DNA of 64,000 nt, from contig JACIXZ010000002.1 of assembly GCA_014360205.1 (NCBI GenBank), forward strand, positions 62,001 to 126,000. Reading direction: 5' to 3'. This DNA is from Tissierellales bacterium. GTDB lineage: Bacteria; Bacillota; Clostridia; Tissierellales; Tissierellaceae. Below the pieces are notes generated by a model, which saw only the letters and a list, made by a program, of their open reading frames with translations, was not told the origin of the DNA and ran no database searches. The position numbers and the translations under genes were made by a program. Shown here in pieces: positions 1-9,690 of the stretch. Within the stretch, counting starts at the first letter, position 1, and each line of letters begins with the position of its first letter.

Positions 1-31
1 GAAAAAAAGGATGGAAGTAAAGAAGATATAA
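1..31 (+). CDS. 3' end of an upstream gene (uncertain frame)
   Basis: Only the tail of an upstream gene can be present here. In frame 2 a lysine-rich tail stops with TAA at 29-31, nine bases before a terminator-like hairpin, which is how a gene end usually looks. In frame 1 the reading stays open to a TAA at 154-156, which would place the hairpin inside the coding sequence. I prefer the frame-2 stop because of the hairpin, but the fragment is too short for identification. Confidence 0.3.
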   Translation, partial: KKRMEVKKI

Positions 32-39
32 ATATCTCT

Positions 40-72
40 AAGAGGATTCCTATTAATGAGGGATCCTCTTTT
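40..72 (+). terminator. Terminator-like hairpin before the mraZ region
   Basis: An 11-bp stem (40-50 with 60-70, one G-U wobble) closes a 9-base loop and runs into TTTT and further T-rich sequence. It would separate the upstream gene from the dcw cluster. The remaining gap to mraZ (73-440) holds no convincing gene, only AT-rich DNA plus the promoter and operator listed separately. Confidence 0.5.
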
Positions 73-377
73 AATTTGCAAGAGCAAACACTAGATTTTG
101 AAAGTTTACTACTTTATCATCAACATAAATACATAAATAAAAATCAGATTGTTTAACTCGATTCCAATACTCATTGCTAATTTTTAGCATAAGTTCTAGA
201 TTTTTCAATCTTTAAAACTCAATATAATTATTTAGCGATTTCTTATCTAATCACCGTCATATACTAATTCTTACCTTAAAGAAGATCTCCAAATTAATTA
301 TTTTATCCTACATGATTTTAGGACATTTATCCCTATTTTATCTCTAACGTATTAAATAGTAGAAATTTTTTAATAAT

Positions 378-386
378 TGGTATACT
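378..386 (+). promoter_or_regulatory. Extended -10 promoter of mraZ
   Basis: TGGTATACT matches an extended -10 (TGN followed by TATAAT-like). No good -35 lies 17 bases upstream, which extended -10 promoters tolerate. Transcription would begin near 393, immediately before the MraZ repeats, so bound MraZ could block it. Confidence 0.45.
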
Positions 387-394
387 ATATAGGT

Positions 395-423
395 ATAGTG
401 GTATAAAGTGGGGGAAAGTGGAA
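395..423 (+). promoter_or_regulatory. MraZ operator: three AGTGG repeats at 10-bp spacing
   Basis: AGTGG occurs at 397-401, 407-411 and 417-421, exactly one helical turn apart; the second and third copies read AAAGTGG. MraZ proteins are known to bind tandem TGG-type repeats at 10-bp spacing upstream of their own operon. The site lies between the predicted promoter and mraZ, which fits autoregulation of the dcw cluster. Confidence 0.75.
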
Positions 424-440
424 CATAGGGTGTGATATAA

Positions 441-872
441 ATGCTTATTGGGGAATATTTCCATACACTAGATGACAAAGGAAGGTTAACTATTCCTTCT
501 AAATTCCGTGAGCCATTAGGATTTGAGTTCATCTTAACTAAGGGTCTGGATAACTGTTTATTTGTATATGCAAAAAACGAATGGGATATACTTGAGCAAA
601 AATTAAAATCACTTCCACTTACCAACAAAGATGCAAGAGCTTTCGTGAGATTTTTCTTTTCAGGTGCTACTGAATGCTGTTTAGATAAACAAGGGCGCAT
701 TTTGATACCATCTAATTTAAGAGAGCATTCACAGCTTGAAAAGGAAGCAGTAATAATTGGAGTTTCAACAAGGTTAGAAATTTGGAGTAAAAAGTTATGG
801 GAAGAATATAATGAAGATGACAATTTAAGTTATGAAAGCATAGCGGAAAAAATGTCATTATTAGGTATATAG
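441..872 (+). CDS. mraZ: Transcriptional regulator MraZ
   Basis: This 143-residue protein has the usual MraZ length and two AbrB-like halves. The first begins with the family N-terminus ([15 protein letters not shown]) and the second contains [16 protein letters not shown] near residues 75-90. MraZ is a ring-forming DNA-binding protein that controls transcription of the division and cell-wall cluster. An AGGGTG ribosome-binding site precedes the ATG by about 8 bases. It heads the cluster and is separated from rsmH by 9 bases, so the two are cotranscribed. The repeats just upstream are its probable binding site. Confidence 0.95.
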   Translation: MLIGEYFHTLDDKGRLTIPSKFREPLGFEFILTKGLDNCLFVYAKNEWDILEQKLKSLPLTNKDARAFVRFFFSGATECCLDKQGRILIPSNLREHSQLEKEAVIIGVSTRLEIWSKKLWEEYNEDDNLSYESIAEKMSLLGI

Positions 873-881
873 GGGTATATT

Positions 882-1814
882 ATGGAATTTAAACATGTTC
901 CAGTTATGCTAAATGAGGTTATAACTGGATTAAATATCAAAGAAAATGGTATATACGTAGATGCTACTATTGGAGGCTCTGGTCATTCTAAAGAAATTGT
1001 AAAATTGTTAAAGGATGGCAAGCTTATTGGTATCGATCAAGATATTAATGCAATAAAAAAATCATCTGAAACTTTACAAGAGTACAAAGAAAAAGTTGTC
1101 CTAATTCATAGGAACTATAAAGATATTAAGAATGTAATAAGTGAACTAGGGATTACAAAAGTAGATGGAATACTTGCAGATTTAGGGGTGTCTTCACATC
1201 AATTAGATACAGCTATAAGGGGATTTTCATATAATTTAGATGCTCCATTAGATATGAGAATGGATGTTTCTAAAGAATTTTCTGCTTGGAATGTTGTAAA
1301 TGAATATAGTTTAGAAGAGTTAACAGATATTTTTTATAAATATGGGGAAGAACGATGGAGTAAGCGAATAGCAGAGTTTATAATACAGGAAAGAAAAACT
1401 AAATCAATAGATACTACTTTTGAACTTGTAGATATAATAAAAAAAGCTATACCTAAAAAAGTAAGGCAATCAGGTCATCACCCAGCTAAGAGAATATTTC
1501 AAGCCATTAGAATTGAAGTAAACAATGAGTTAGGAGTTTTAGAAAATTCAATTGATGATATGGTGGATTTATTAAATGTTGGTGGGAGATTAGTAATTAT
1601 AACATTCCATTCACTTGAAGATAGGGTAGTAAAAGATAAATTCAAAGAATTAAGTACAGGGTGTATATGCCCTAAAGAATTTCCAGTATGTATATGTAAT
1701 CATGAAAAGAAAGTAGAAATTATAACTAAGAAACCTATTTTGCCTTCAGATGAAGAAATGAAAGTAAATCCTAGATCTCATTCAGCTAAGTTAAGAATAG
1801 TTGAGAGGATATAA
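882..1814 (+). CDS. rsmH: 16S rRNA (cytosine-1402-N4)-methyltransferase RsmH
   Basis: This 310-residue SAM-dependent enzyme methylates N4 of C1402 in the decoding centre of 16S rRNA. Family landmarks are the N-terminal HVPVMLNEVITGL, the SAM loop DATIGGSGHS (residues 28-37), ADLGVSSHQLD near 100, HHPAKRIFQAIRIEVNNEL near 200 and ITFHSLEDRVVK near 240. The C-terminus ends with the family segment NPRSHSAKLRI. It follows mraZ closely, the standard order at the start of the dcw cluster. Confidence 0.96.
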   Translation: MEFKHVPVMLNEVITGLNIKENGIYVDATIGGSGHSKEIVKLLKDGKLIGIDQDINAIKKSSETLQEYKEKVVLIHRNYKDIKNVISELGITKVDGILADLGVSSHQLDTAIRGFSYNLDAPLDMRMDVSKEFSAWNVVNEYSLEELTDIFYKYGEERWSKRIAEFIIQERKTKSIDTTFELVDIIKKAIPKKVRQSGHHPAKRIFQAIRIEVNNELGVLENSIDDMVDLLNVGGRLVIITFHSLEDRVVKDKFKELSTGCICPKEFPVCICNHEKKVEIITKKPILPSDEEMKVNPRSHSAKLRIVERI

Positions 1815-1842
1815 ATAGAAGCAAATAAGAGGAGGGGCTTAA

Positions 1843-2268
1843 ATGATTGCTGAAAAAATTAATTATGAACGCATTGAAGAGCTGCCGGAGAAAAAAATAG
1901 AAAAAAAAGTACAGAAGAGATCTGTTGTCAATAAAACAAGCTATATTTTAGTCTCTATTTGCTTTCTTTTATCTTCTATATTTTTGCTTAAAGGATATTC
2001 AGATATTCAAATAATGAGATATGAGATAAATCAGCTTCAGAAACAAAAAAACAATCTGACCCAGCAAAAAGAAGATCTCTATGTAAGATTGGAAGGCTTA
2101 AAGAATAATCAAGAGATTGGGAAACAAGCAGAAGAATTATTGGGCATGAGTTATCCTGATAAAGATCAGATAGTATACATAGCTGTAGATGATTCAAATG
2201 AAATAAATCATTATGGCTTTAAAGATAGAATAAAAGTTGTTATAGGTTTTTTTCTAGCACATATTTGA
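1843..2268 (+). CDS. ftsL: Cell division protein FtsL
   Basis: This 141-residue bitopic protein has a charged cytoplasmic head (1-32), one membrane helix (about 33-50) and an extracytoplasmic coiled coil rich in Q, K and L (about 55-95). It shows no enzymatic motif. FtsL sequences diverge widely, so the call rests on this topology and on its place between rsmH and the class B transpeptidase, where ftsL always lies. It would form the FtsL-DivIC-DivIB complex that activates septal synthesis. A strong GAGGAGGGG ribosome-binding site precedes the ATG. Confidence 0.82.
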   Translation: MIAEKINYERIEELPEKKIEKKVQKRSVVNKTSYILVSICFLLSSIFLLKGYSDIQIMRYEINQLQKQKNNLTQQKEDLYVRLEGLKNNQEIGKQAEELLGMSYPDKDQIVYIAVDDSNEINHYGFKDRIKVVIGFFLAHI

Positions 2269-2279
2269 GGTGACTAAAG

Positions 2280-4262
2280 ATGAAAAATCCAACCAGACTA
2301 AATATTAGACGATTAAAGTTTGCTATTATAATAGTATCTTTAGTCGTGTTTTTTTTATTTTACAAATTAGCAAAGATACAGTTAGTAGAGGCAAATGATT
2401 TAAAAAAACAAGCAATGAGACAATGGACAAAATCACTTGAAATAGAGCCATTAAGAGGGATAATATATGATAGAAATGGTAAAAAGTTAGCAATAAATGC
2501 TCCATCCTATACAGTTTGGGCATATATTGCAGAAATTGAAAATCCTCAAGAAGTAGCAGAACAACTTTCTCCTCATTTAGAAATTAGTGAAGAGGAAATT
2601 CTAAAGCTCATTACAACTGGTACAAATATGAGGAAATTAAAACAATCGATTTCGTTGGAACAAGCAGAAGCTATAAAAAGCTTAGGCATAAACGGAATTA
2701 CAATAACAGAGGGTACAAAAAGATATTATCCTTTAAATAATTTAGCTTCCTATGTATTAGGATTTACAGATATTGACAACAACGGTCAGTACGGAGTAGA
2801 AAAGAGCTATAACTCTTATTTGAAAGGCACCCCTGGTTTATGGATAAAATCAACAGATGCTGTAAATAGACAACTACCATTTGATGGAGAAATAATTTAT
2901 GACGCCCAAAATGGAAACAATTTAATTTTGACAATAGACGAAAATATACAACGATTTGCTGAAGAAGCAGCATATGAGGCATTAGTTAACAATGACGCAA
3001 AAAGCGTAAATGTTATAGTAATGGATCCAATGACTGGTGAAATTTTGGCAATGGCAAACAAACCTGATTATAATATAAATTCTCCAAGAACTCCAATTGA
3101 TGAACAAACTAAAATGGATTGGGCTAATTTGGATTCAGAGCAATTGCAAAATGAGTGGTTTAAATTATGGAGAAATTACTCAGTCAATGATTTATATGAA
3201 CCTGGTTCCACTTTTAAAATTATAACAGCAGCTGCAGCTATAGAAGAAGGTTTAGTAAATCAAAATACACATTTTCATTGCAATGGATTCTACAGAGAAA
3301 TACCAAATGTGACATTAAGATGTGCTAAATGGTATGACCCTCATGGAGATCAAGATCTTTATGAAGCATTTGCTAATTCATGCAACATAGCATTTATCAA
3401 TATGGCAAACATGGTCGGAAAGGAAACTATGTTAAAATATATAAAGGCATTTGGGTTTGGAGAATTAACAGAAATAGATTTAATAGGAGAACAAAGAGGA
3501 ATAATTCCAATGCAACCAAAAGATATTAGTGATGTTAATCTTGCTACTATATCATATGGACATAGTGTTGCAGTAACTCCAATTCAAATGATAAATGCTT
3601 TATCTGCAGTTGCTAATGGTGGGTATTTAATGACACCACATGTTGTTAAAACAATAATAGACGAAGATGGAAATATTGTAAAAAACAATTTACCAGAAAT
3701 TAAGAGGCAAGTAATATCTCAAAGCACTAGTAAAATTATGCTCGAAATGTTAGAAAAGACTGTTTCAGAAGGAACTGGAACAAAATCATATATACCTGGT
3801 TATAGAGTAGGTGGAAAGACTGGAACTGCAGAAAAGATAATAGATGGGAAATATGTTCAAGATAAGTATATATCATCGTTTGGCGGAGTAGCGCCAGTTG
3901 AAAATCCAAGAATTGCAGTTTTGTTTATAGTTGATGAACCATCTGTAACTTATTATGGGGGAACAGTTGCAGGTCCCTATGCTAAAGATATTATAGAAAA
4001 GACTTTAGAATATTTAGGTGTACCCAAAGAAATGTCTGAGGAAGAAATAGAAGAAAACACTGAAGAATTAATAATGCCTGATTTAGTAGGATTGACATTA
4101 CTAGAAGCTAGCAAATTACTTAATGAATTAAACATAAAATATGTACTAGAATATAAAAATATTTCGCAAGAAAGTATAGTTTCTCAGCAATTTCCTCTTG
4201 CAGGTCAAGAAATAGACACAAATACAATAGTTGATTTGTATTTTGAAGAAAGCAAACCATAA
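2280..4262 (+). CDS. spoVD: Class B penicillin-binding protein with one PASTA domain (SpoVD/FtsI type)
   Basis: This 660-residue septal transpeptidase has a membrane anchor at about 13-31, a class B dimerisation domain with the RGIIYDRNG motif near 59-67, and a transpeptidase domain. The catalytic motifs are S310-T-F-K, S367-C-N and K513-T-G. A single C-terminal PASTA domain begins near 595 (IMPDLVGLTLLEA). One PASTA domain is typical of SpoVD rather than vegetative PBP2B, which usually has two. No second class B gene follows, so this copy may serve division as well as cortex synthesis; that is inference. Confidence 0.9.
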   Translation: MKNPTRLNIRRLKFAIIIVSLVVFFLFYKLAKIQLVEANDLKKQAMRQWTKSLEIEPLRGIIYDRNGKKLAINAPSYTVWAYIAEIENPQEVAEQLSPHLEISEEEILKLITTGTNMRKLKQSISLEQAEAIKSLGINGITITEGTKRYYPLNNLASYVLGFTDIDNNGQYGVEKSYNSYLKGTPGLWIKSTDAVNRQLPFDGEIIYDAQNGNNLILTIDENIQRFAEEAAYEALVNNDAKSVNVIVMDPMTGEILAMANKPDYNINSPRTPIDEQTKMDWANLDSEQLQNEWFKLWRNYSVNDLYEPGSTFKIITAAAAIEEGLVNQNTHFHCNGFYREIPNVTLRCAKWYDPHGDQDLYEAFANSCNIAFINMANMVGKETMLKYIKAFGFGELTEIDLIGEQRGIIPMQPKDISDVNLATISYGHSVAVTPIQMINALSAVANGGYLMTPHVVKTIIDEDGNIVKNNLPEIKRQVISQSTSKIMLEMLEKTVSEGTGTKSYIPGYRVGGKTGTAEKIIDGKYVQDKYISSFGGVAPVENPRIAVLFIVDEPSVTYYGGTVAGPYAKDIIEKTLEYLGVPKEMSEEEIEENTEELIMPDLVGLTLLEASKLLNELNIKYVLEYKNISQESIVSQQFPLAGQEIDTNTIVDLYFEESKP

Positions 4263-4355
4263 AAATATAATTAATAAAAGATACTAGTAATAACATAACT
4301 TTTTTTATATAATATACAAGTAAACTATTATAACTATTACACAAGGAGAAGCTAT

Positions 4356-5318
4356 ATGAATTTTCAGATACGGATTTTTTTAAGCATTATATTAGGATTT
4401 ACATCGAGTATTCTAATTGGCCCCAAGATAATAAAAATTTTATCTCAAATGAAAGCTAAACAAAGCATTCGGGAAGATGGGCCAGTATCACATTTGGCTA
4501 AATCAGGGACGCCTACTATGGGCGGATTAATATTTTTAATTGGATTTCTAATCTCATATATTTTATTTGGATATAAATCAATTGATGATGCTATGGTTAT
4601 ATTAATTGCATTAGGATTTGGGTTAGTTGGGTTTTTAGATGATTATTTAAAAGTTAAATTGAAAAGAAATCTTGGATTAACTGCAGTTCAAAAAATAATT
4701 GGCCAATTTATATTTTCTATTATTTTGATAATATATTATATGAGAAGTAATCAAAATCCAACACAGTTTTGGATTCCTTTCACAGAAGCAAGATTTTTAG
4801 ATTTAGGAATTTTAACTATTCCATTTTTATTAATAGCTATCTTGGGTACGGTAAACGCAGTAAACTTAACAGATGGATTAGACGGGTTAGCAAGTGGAAT
4901 ATCTTCAGTATTTTTTATAGTATTTTCATATATATGTTATTCTATTGGCTTAAATAATTATGTTATTATTTGTGTATCACTAGTTGGAAGTTTGATTGGA
5001 TTTTTAGTTTTCAATCGTCATCCAGCTAAAATATTTATGGGAGATACAGGCTCATTAGCTTTAGGAGGAGCTGTTATATCAATTGCTTTATTATCAAACA
5101 GATTGTTGTTAATTCCTATAGTTGGAGCTATATTTTTCTTAGAAGCGTTATCTGTAATTATTCAGGTTTCTAGTTATAAATTAACAGGCAAGAGAGTTTT
5201 TAAAATGGCACCTCTTCATCACCATTTTGAACAATTAGGTTGGAGAGAGGTAGATGTTGTTCATGCTTTCTGGTTTTCAAGTATTATATTTGGGCTTATT
5301 GGGATATTAAGCATATAG
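4356..5318 (+). CDS. mraY: Phospho-N-acetylmuramoyl-pentapeptide transferase MraY
   Basis: This 320-residue polytopic membrane enzyme transfers phospho-MurNAc-pentapeptide to undecaprenyl phosphate, making lipid I. Hallmarks include GTPTMGG near residue 50, the cytoplasmic aspartates of FLDDYLK near 90, NLTDGLDGLA near 170, FMGDTGSLALGG near 228, and the C-terminal histidine cluster PLHHHFE. AAGGAG lies 8 bases before the ATG. It directly follows the transpeptidase gene: murE and murF, which often lie between, are absent. The 93-base gap contains only an AT-rich TATAAT at 4308-4313 without a convincing -35. Confidence 0.96.
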   Translation: MNFQIRIFLSIILGFTSSILIGPKIIKILSQMKAKQSIREDGPVSHLAKSGTPTMGGLIFLIGFLISYILFGYKSIDDAMVILIALGFGLVGFLDDYLKVKLKRNLGLTAVQKIIGQFIFSIILIIYYMRSNQNPTQFWIPFTEARFLDLGILTIPFLLIAILGTVNAVNLTDGLDGLASGISSVFFIVFSYICYSIGLNNYVIICVSLVGSLIGFLVFNRHPAKIFMGDTGSLALGGAVISIALLSNRLLLIPIVGAIFFLEALSVIIQVSSYKLTGKRVFKMAPLHHHFEQLGWREVDVVHAFWFSSIIFGLIGILSI

Positions 5319-5330
5319 GAAGTGTATAAA

Positions 5331-6686
5331 ATGATAGTAGAAAACAAGAATGTTTTAGTATTGGGTTTAGGATTAACTGGAATTTCTGTAATTAATTTCT
5401 TAAAAACAAGGACAAAGCATATCTATGTATATGATGATTTGCCTTATAAAGAAATACTTAAAAAATTACAGGAATCTAAAATAGATGATGTCATGGTATT
5501 GGATTCAAAAAGCAAATTAATATCTAATATGGACTTAATTGTAACAAGTCCTGGTTTTCCTCCATATCATGAAGTCATAGTAAGAGCAAAATCATTTATG
5601 ATCCCAATAATATCAGATATCGAATTAGCATATCACTATAGAAAGAGCTCAAACATTTATGGAATTACAGGTACAAATGGGAAAACTACATCAACTGTAT
5701 TATTAACAGAAATCTTAAAACAAGAAGGTTTTAAAGCTAGTGCCTTAGGAAATATTGGTTTTCCAATAATTGATAAACTTACAAATGCAGAAGAAGATGA
5801 GCATTTTGTTATTGAATTAAGTAGTTTTCAACTAGAATATACCAATGATTTCAAACCTAAGATAGCATTAATCCTCAATATAAGTGAAGATCATTTAAAT
5901 TGGCACGGCTCTATGGATAGCTATATAGCTTCAAAGGCTAAAATATTTGCCAATCAAAATGAAGATGATTTACTTATTCTAAATTATGATAATGAAATTC
6001 TAAAGAAAATTAAATTAAATAATAAACCTAGATTATTGTATTTTAGTCTGAACAGTATTCTAGATGAAGGCGTTTTTTTAAGAGATGATAGTATTGTATA
6101 CAAATTTGGCTCACAAGAAGAAAAGATAATAGATATTAATAAAATCAAACTACCTGGCAAACACAACCTAGAAAACATATGTGGTGTCTTGGCTATTTGT
6201 AAGTATTTAGGTATATCTAACAAATCAATTGAATCAATACTTACTACTTTTAGAGGGGTAGAGCATAGAATTGAATATGTAACAACAAAAAATGATGTTG
6301 AGTATTATAATGATTCTAAAGGGACTAATGTAGATTCAAGTATAAAAGCGGTGGAAGCTTTAAGAGGACCTATTATTTTAATAGCTGGAGGATATGACAA
6401 GAATTCCGATTATTCAAAGCTTATAGAAGCTCTAAAAGACAAATGTAAAGCATTGGTAGTATTAGGTCAGAACAAGGATAAAATCAGAGAAACTGCATTG
6501 ATGAATAATTTTTATAATATATATATTGCAGAAGACATGAAAGAAGCTGTTGAGATAGCATCCAGTTTAAGTTCACCTAATGACCAAGTTCTCCTTTCTC
6601 CAGCAAGTGCTAGTTGGGATATGTATAAGAACTTTGAAGAAAGAGGAGAGCATTTTAAAAAAATTGTAAATGACATTATGGAGTGA
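5331..6686 (+). CDS. murD: UDP-N-acetylmuramoylalanine--D-glutamate ligase MurD
   Basis: This cytoplasmic ligase adds D-glutamate to UDP-MurNAc-L-Ala using ATP. The 451-residue protein has a Rossmann-like N-terminal domain (VLVLGLGLTG), the Mur ligase P-loop GTNGKTT at 114-120, ALILNISEDHLNWHG in the central domain and the C-terminal YNDSKGTNVDSS. I chose ATG 5331 because AGGA at 5317 is correctly spaced for it; an upstream in-frame GTG at 5322 lies almost on the ribosome-binding site. The gene overlaps the ftsW ribosome-binding site at its 3' end. Confidence 0.95.
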   Translation: MIVENKNVLVLGLGLTGISVINFLKTRTKHIYVYDDLPYKEILKKLQESKIDDVMVLDSKSKLISNMDLIVTSPGFPPYHEVIVRAKSFMIPIISDIELAYHYRKSSNIYGITGTNGKTTSTVLLTEILKQEGFKASALGNIGFPIIDKLTNAEEDEHFVIELSSFQLEYTNDFKPKIALILNISEDHLNWHGSMDSYIASKAKIFANQNEDDLLILNYDNEILKKIKLNNKPRLLYFSLNSILDEGVFLRDDSIVYKFGSQEEKIIDINKIKLPGKHNLENICGVLAICKYLGISNKSIESILTTFRGVEHRIEYVTTKNDVEYYNDSKGTNVDSSIKAVEALRGPIILIAGGYDKNSDYSKLIEALKDKCKALVVLGQNKDKIRETALMNNFYNIYIAEDMKEAVEIASSLSSPNDQVLLSPASASWDMYKNFEERGEHFKKIVNDIME

Positions 6687-6691
6687 GTTTA

Positions 6692-7831
6692 ATGAAAAAT
6701 AAAATTCAAAAACATGAACCTGACTTTTATATATTATTTTCAACCATAATGTTAGTTTTTATCGGAGTAGTTATGGTATATAGTGCAAGTTCTCCTAAAG
6801 CTTTGGCTGATTTTGGAGACCCACTACATTTATTCAAAAGACAGTTTATTTGGGCTATAGTTGGACTTAGTGTAATGATATTATTAATGAATGTAGATTA
6901 TCGTATTTTGAAGAAAAATGCTGGAATTATTTATTTAATAACAATATTATCTGGATTATTGATTTTTACTCCTTTAGGCATTGAATTAAAAGGGGCTAGA
7001 AGATGGATTAATTTAGGCTTTACAACTTTTATGCCTTCTGATGCCATAAAACTTGGAAGCATAATATTTTTTGCATCATTTTTAGAAAACAAGAAAGAAA
7101 AGGTATCTACATTTAGAAATGGGTTAATCCCTGCTTTTTTAATAATTGGATTATCCACTGGATTAGTATATTTACAAAAAGATTTAAGTACTTCTGCAAC
7201 AGTAGCAGGGACAATGATAAGCATGTATTTTATTGCTGGTATGCCATATTATGTAATATTTATATCTGGTTTAGCATCTGTTGCATTCTTAAGATTTGCT
7301 ATTTTTTCTGAGGGCAATGAGTATAGGTTAGAGAGAGTCAAAGCATTTAGAGATCCATTTGCTGATAAATTAGGAGATGGGTATCAAATAGTTCAGTCTC
7401 TCTATGCATTAGGCTCTGGCGGGTTATTTGGAGTAGGACTTGGAAAGAGCAAACAAAAATTTTTTTACATACCGGAAGCATATAATGATTTTATTTTTTC
7501 CATTATAGGAGAAGAGTTAGGTTTTGTTGGGACAACATTTGTAATTGCTCTTTTTTTTATAATCATAATTAGAGCATTCAAAGTAGCCATTAACTCACAA
7601 GATAGATTTGCATTTTTTGTTGCCAGTGGGATTGGTTTTTTAGTAGCTATTCAATCATTAATGAATATTGCTGTAGTTACATCATCTATACCAGCTACTG
7701 GAATAAACTTACCATTTATTAGTTCTGGTGGAACATCTTTGATATTTTATTTAGCAAGTATTGGAATACTACTTAATATATCAAGATATACAATAAAAGA
7801 TAGGAGCATTAAAAATGAACATAATAGTTAG
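6692..7831 (+). CDS. ftsW: SEDS peptidoglycan glycosyltransferase FtsW/SpoVE
   Basis: This 379-residue, roughly ten-helix SEDS protein polymerises lipid II at the septum together with the class B transpeptidase. Family marks are the N-terminal GVVMVYSAS, QKDLSTSATVAGT in the middle, and a C-terminal half with GGLFGVGLGKSKQKFFYIPEAYNDFIFS and LPFISSGGTSL. Position between murD and murG is the classical ftsW/spoVE position; the sequence alone cannot separate the two names. ATG 6692 is preferred because GGAGTGA lies 4-5 bases upstream, while an in-frame GTG at 6683 lies on that site. Confidence 0.92.
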   Translation: MKNKIQKHEPDFYILFSTIMLVFIGVVMVYSASSPKALADFGDPLHLFKRQFIWAIVGLSVMILLMNVDYRILKKNAGIIYLITILSGLLIFTPLGIELKGARRWINLGFTTFMPSDAIKLGSIIFFASFLENKKEKVSTFRNGLIPAFLIIGLSTGLVYLQKDLSTSATVAGTMISMYFIAGMPYYVIFISGLASVAFLRFAIFSEGNEYRLERVKAFRDPFADKLGDGYQIVQSLYALGSGGLFGVGLGKSKQKFFYIPEAYNDFIFSIIGEELGFVGTTFVIALFFIIIIRAFKVAINSQDRFAFFVASGIGFLVAIQSLMNIAVVTSSIPATGINLPFISSGGTSLIFYLASIGILLNISRYTIKDRSIKNEHNS

Positions 7832-8921
7832 CGGAGGCGGAACTGGAGGTCATATATATCCAGCTATTTCAATAGCAAAGAAACTTAAAAAAAGATTTAA
7901 CGACAATATAAATATATACTATGTAGGAACTCCAGATGGAATGGAGAAGGAATTAGCAACTAGAGAGGGATTTAATTACAGAGAAGTAAGAGTAAAGGGA
8001 ATGCCTAGAAATTTAAGCATACAGTCCATCAAATCATTAAAAGAATTGATACTTGGACTTATAGATTCTAGAAAGATTATAAAGGAATTGAAACCTAATC
8101 TCATAATCGCCACTGGTGGATATGTATGTTTTCCAATTGCATATATGGGTAAGATTTATAATATACCTATTTGTATTCATGAACAAAATGCATATCCGGG
8201 TATTACAAATAAAATACTATCTAGATATGCTAATAAGATATTTATTACATTTAATGAGTCTAAGAGATACTTTAAACACCCTGAAAGAACTATACTCACA
8301 GGAAATCCAATTAGAGAAGAATTAATCTCAATTGATAAAAGAGAAGCTTATGATTACTTTGGATTGGACGAAAACAAACCTGTTATTGTTTCTTTTGGAG
8401 GTAGTGGAGGACAAGCTAGTTTAAATGATGCAATGATATTCTGTATTGATGAAATTTCAAAAGATGATGAAATTCAGCTAATTCATATTACAGGGAAAAA
8501 ACATTATGACAGCTTTCTTAAGAAACTAGAAAATTTAAATATAAAGATAAATAATAATATAAAAATATATCCTTATCTTTATGAATTGCCTAAAGCGATG
8601 AGCATTGCAACATTGATTATTACAAGCGCAGGGGCTATAACATTAGCTGAGATAAGTGCTCTTGGTAAAGCTAGTATTTTAATTCCAAAAGCTTATACTG
8701 CTGAGAATCATCAAGAATATAATGCAAAAGTATTTGAAGATGCTAAAGCAAGTATAGTAATTAAGGAACAGGATTTAAGTGGAGAAGAACTTATTAAAAC
8801 AATATTTGGATTAATTAAAGACAAAGATAAACTTTCAGATATGGGAATTAATGCAAGCAAACTTATGGATATTAATGCCACAGACAATATAGTTGAGGAA
8901 TTAATCCAATATTTAAGATAG
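7815..8921 (+). CDS. murG: UDP-GlcNAc:lipid I N-acetylglucosaminyltransferase MurG
   Basis: This 368-residue GT-B enzyme adds GlcNAc to lipid I at the inner membrane face, giving lipid II. It opens with the donor loop GGGTGGHIYPA (7-17), has GGSGGQASLND near the inter-domain hinge, and the UDP-GlcNAc-binding segment SAGAITLAEISALGKASILIP followed by ENHQEYNA. The start overlaps the end of ftsW by 17 bases and carries an AGGAG site inside ftsW, which implies translational coupling. Confidence 0.96.
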   Translation: MNIIVSGGGTGGHIYPAISIAKKLKKRFNDNINIYYVGTPDGMEKELATREGFNYREVRVKGMPRNLSIQSIKSLKELILGLIDSRKIIKELKPNLIIATGGYVCFPIAYMGKIYNIPICIHEQNAYPGITNKILSRYANKIFITFNESKRYFKHPERTILTGNPIREELISIDKREAYDYFGLDENKPVIVSFGGSGGQASLNDAMIFCIDEISKDDEIQLIHITGKKHYDSFLKKLENLNIKINNNIKIYPYLYELPKAMSIATLIITSAGAITLAEISALGKASILIPKAYTAENHQEYNAKVFEDAKASIVIKEQDLSGEELIKTIFGLIKDKDKLSDMGINASKLMDINATDNIVEELIQYLR

Positions 8922-8931
8922 TAGGGATCTT

Positions 8932-9678
8932 ATGAACAAATTCACTAGAGTGGAAAAGAAGAGAAGAAAGAAAAGGATAATAAGAAGGGTATTTTTAATT
9001 GTTTCTTCTTTATTAATTGCATATAACATACTTATAAGAATTGATTATTTTAATATTAAAGAAATAACAATTAATGGCAATAGTCATTTAAATGAAACAA
9101 AGATTATTGATAAGGCAGAAATAAATATTGGAGATAGCTTATTTAAAGTGAATAGATTTAGCATAAGCAACAATATAAAAACTATAGGATATATTGAAGA
9201 TGTAAAGTTAAAGAAAAAACTTCCTAACATATTAGAAATAAATATACAAGAACGTATACCTTATGTGGAAATATTAACTAATGATATTTATTATGTTTTT
9301 GATTCTCGGGGAATATTACTAGAAAAAAGAAATGAACCATTAGGAGGTATTACTTTGATTAGTAATTTTCCAATAGGTGAAATCAATGAAGGTCAAGAGC
9401 TAGAATTAGATTACAGAAATTTTTTGGATATATTTAATGATGAAAAAACAATAGAAGTTGTAAATAGAATTAAATATTTCGATTTAGAAGACAATCAAAA
9501 TATAAAAATTATTCTAGATAAAGATATTCCTGTAGAATTTGGATCAATCTATAATATGAAATATAAACTTCTAGAACTTGGTGAAATAATAAAAGATATT
9601 GAGAAGAAAAATATTCCCACCAAAATGATAATAATGAACAAAGGGGAATATCCAATCCTAGTAAGAGACGATTATTAA
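8932..9678 (+). CDS. divIB: Cell division protein DivIB/FtsQ
   Basis: This 248-residue bitopic protein has a strongly basic cytoplasmic head (RVEKKRRKKRIIRR), a membrane helix at about 19-36, a POTRA domain from about 40 to 108 (beginning FNIKEITINGNSHLNE) and a beta-rich FtsQ domain containing YVFDSRGILLEKR. DivIB binds FtsL and DivIC at the septum. Location between murG and ftsZ is the usual ftsQ/divIB position. A homologue of ftsA is not found next to it, as in many Clostridia. Confidence 0.88.
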   Translation: MNKFTRVEKKRRKKRIIRRVFLIVSSLLIAYNILIRIDYFNIKEITINGNSHLNETKIIDKAEINIGDSLFKVNRFSISNNIKTIGYIEDVKLKKKLPNILEINIQERIPYVEILTNDIYYVFDSRGILLEKRNEPLGGITLISNFPIGEINEGQELELDYRNFLDIFNDEKTIEVVNRIKYFDLEDNQNIKIILDKDIPVEFGSIYNMKYKLLELGEIIKDIEKKNIPTKMIIMNKGEYPILVRDDY

Positions 9679-9690
9679 GGAGCAATTGAA

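Noticed and set aside
32-156. Open frame 1 reading from the window start to TAA at 154
   Set aside because: A terminator-like hairpin lies inside it, and the alternative frame stops at 31 just before that hairpin. Evidence is not decisive.
320-345. Short TCCTA/TAGGA inverted repeat upstream of mraZ
   Set aside because: Only five base pairs; not distinguishable from chance.
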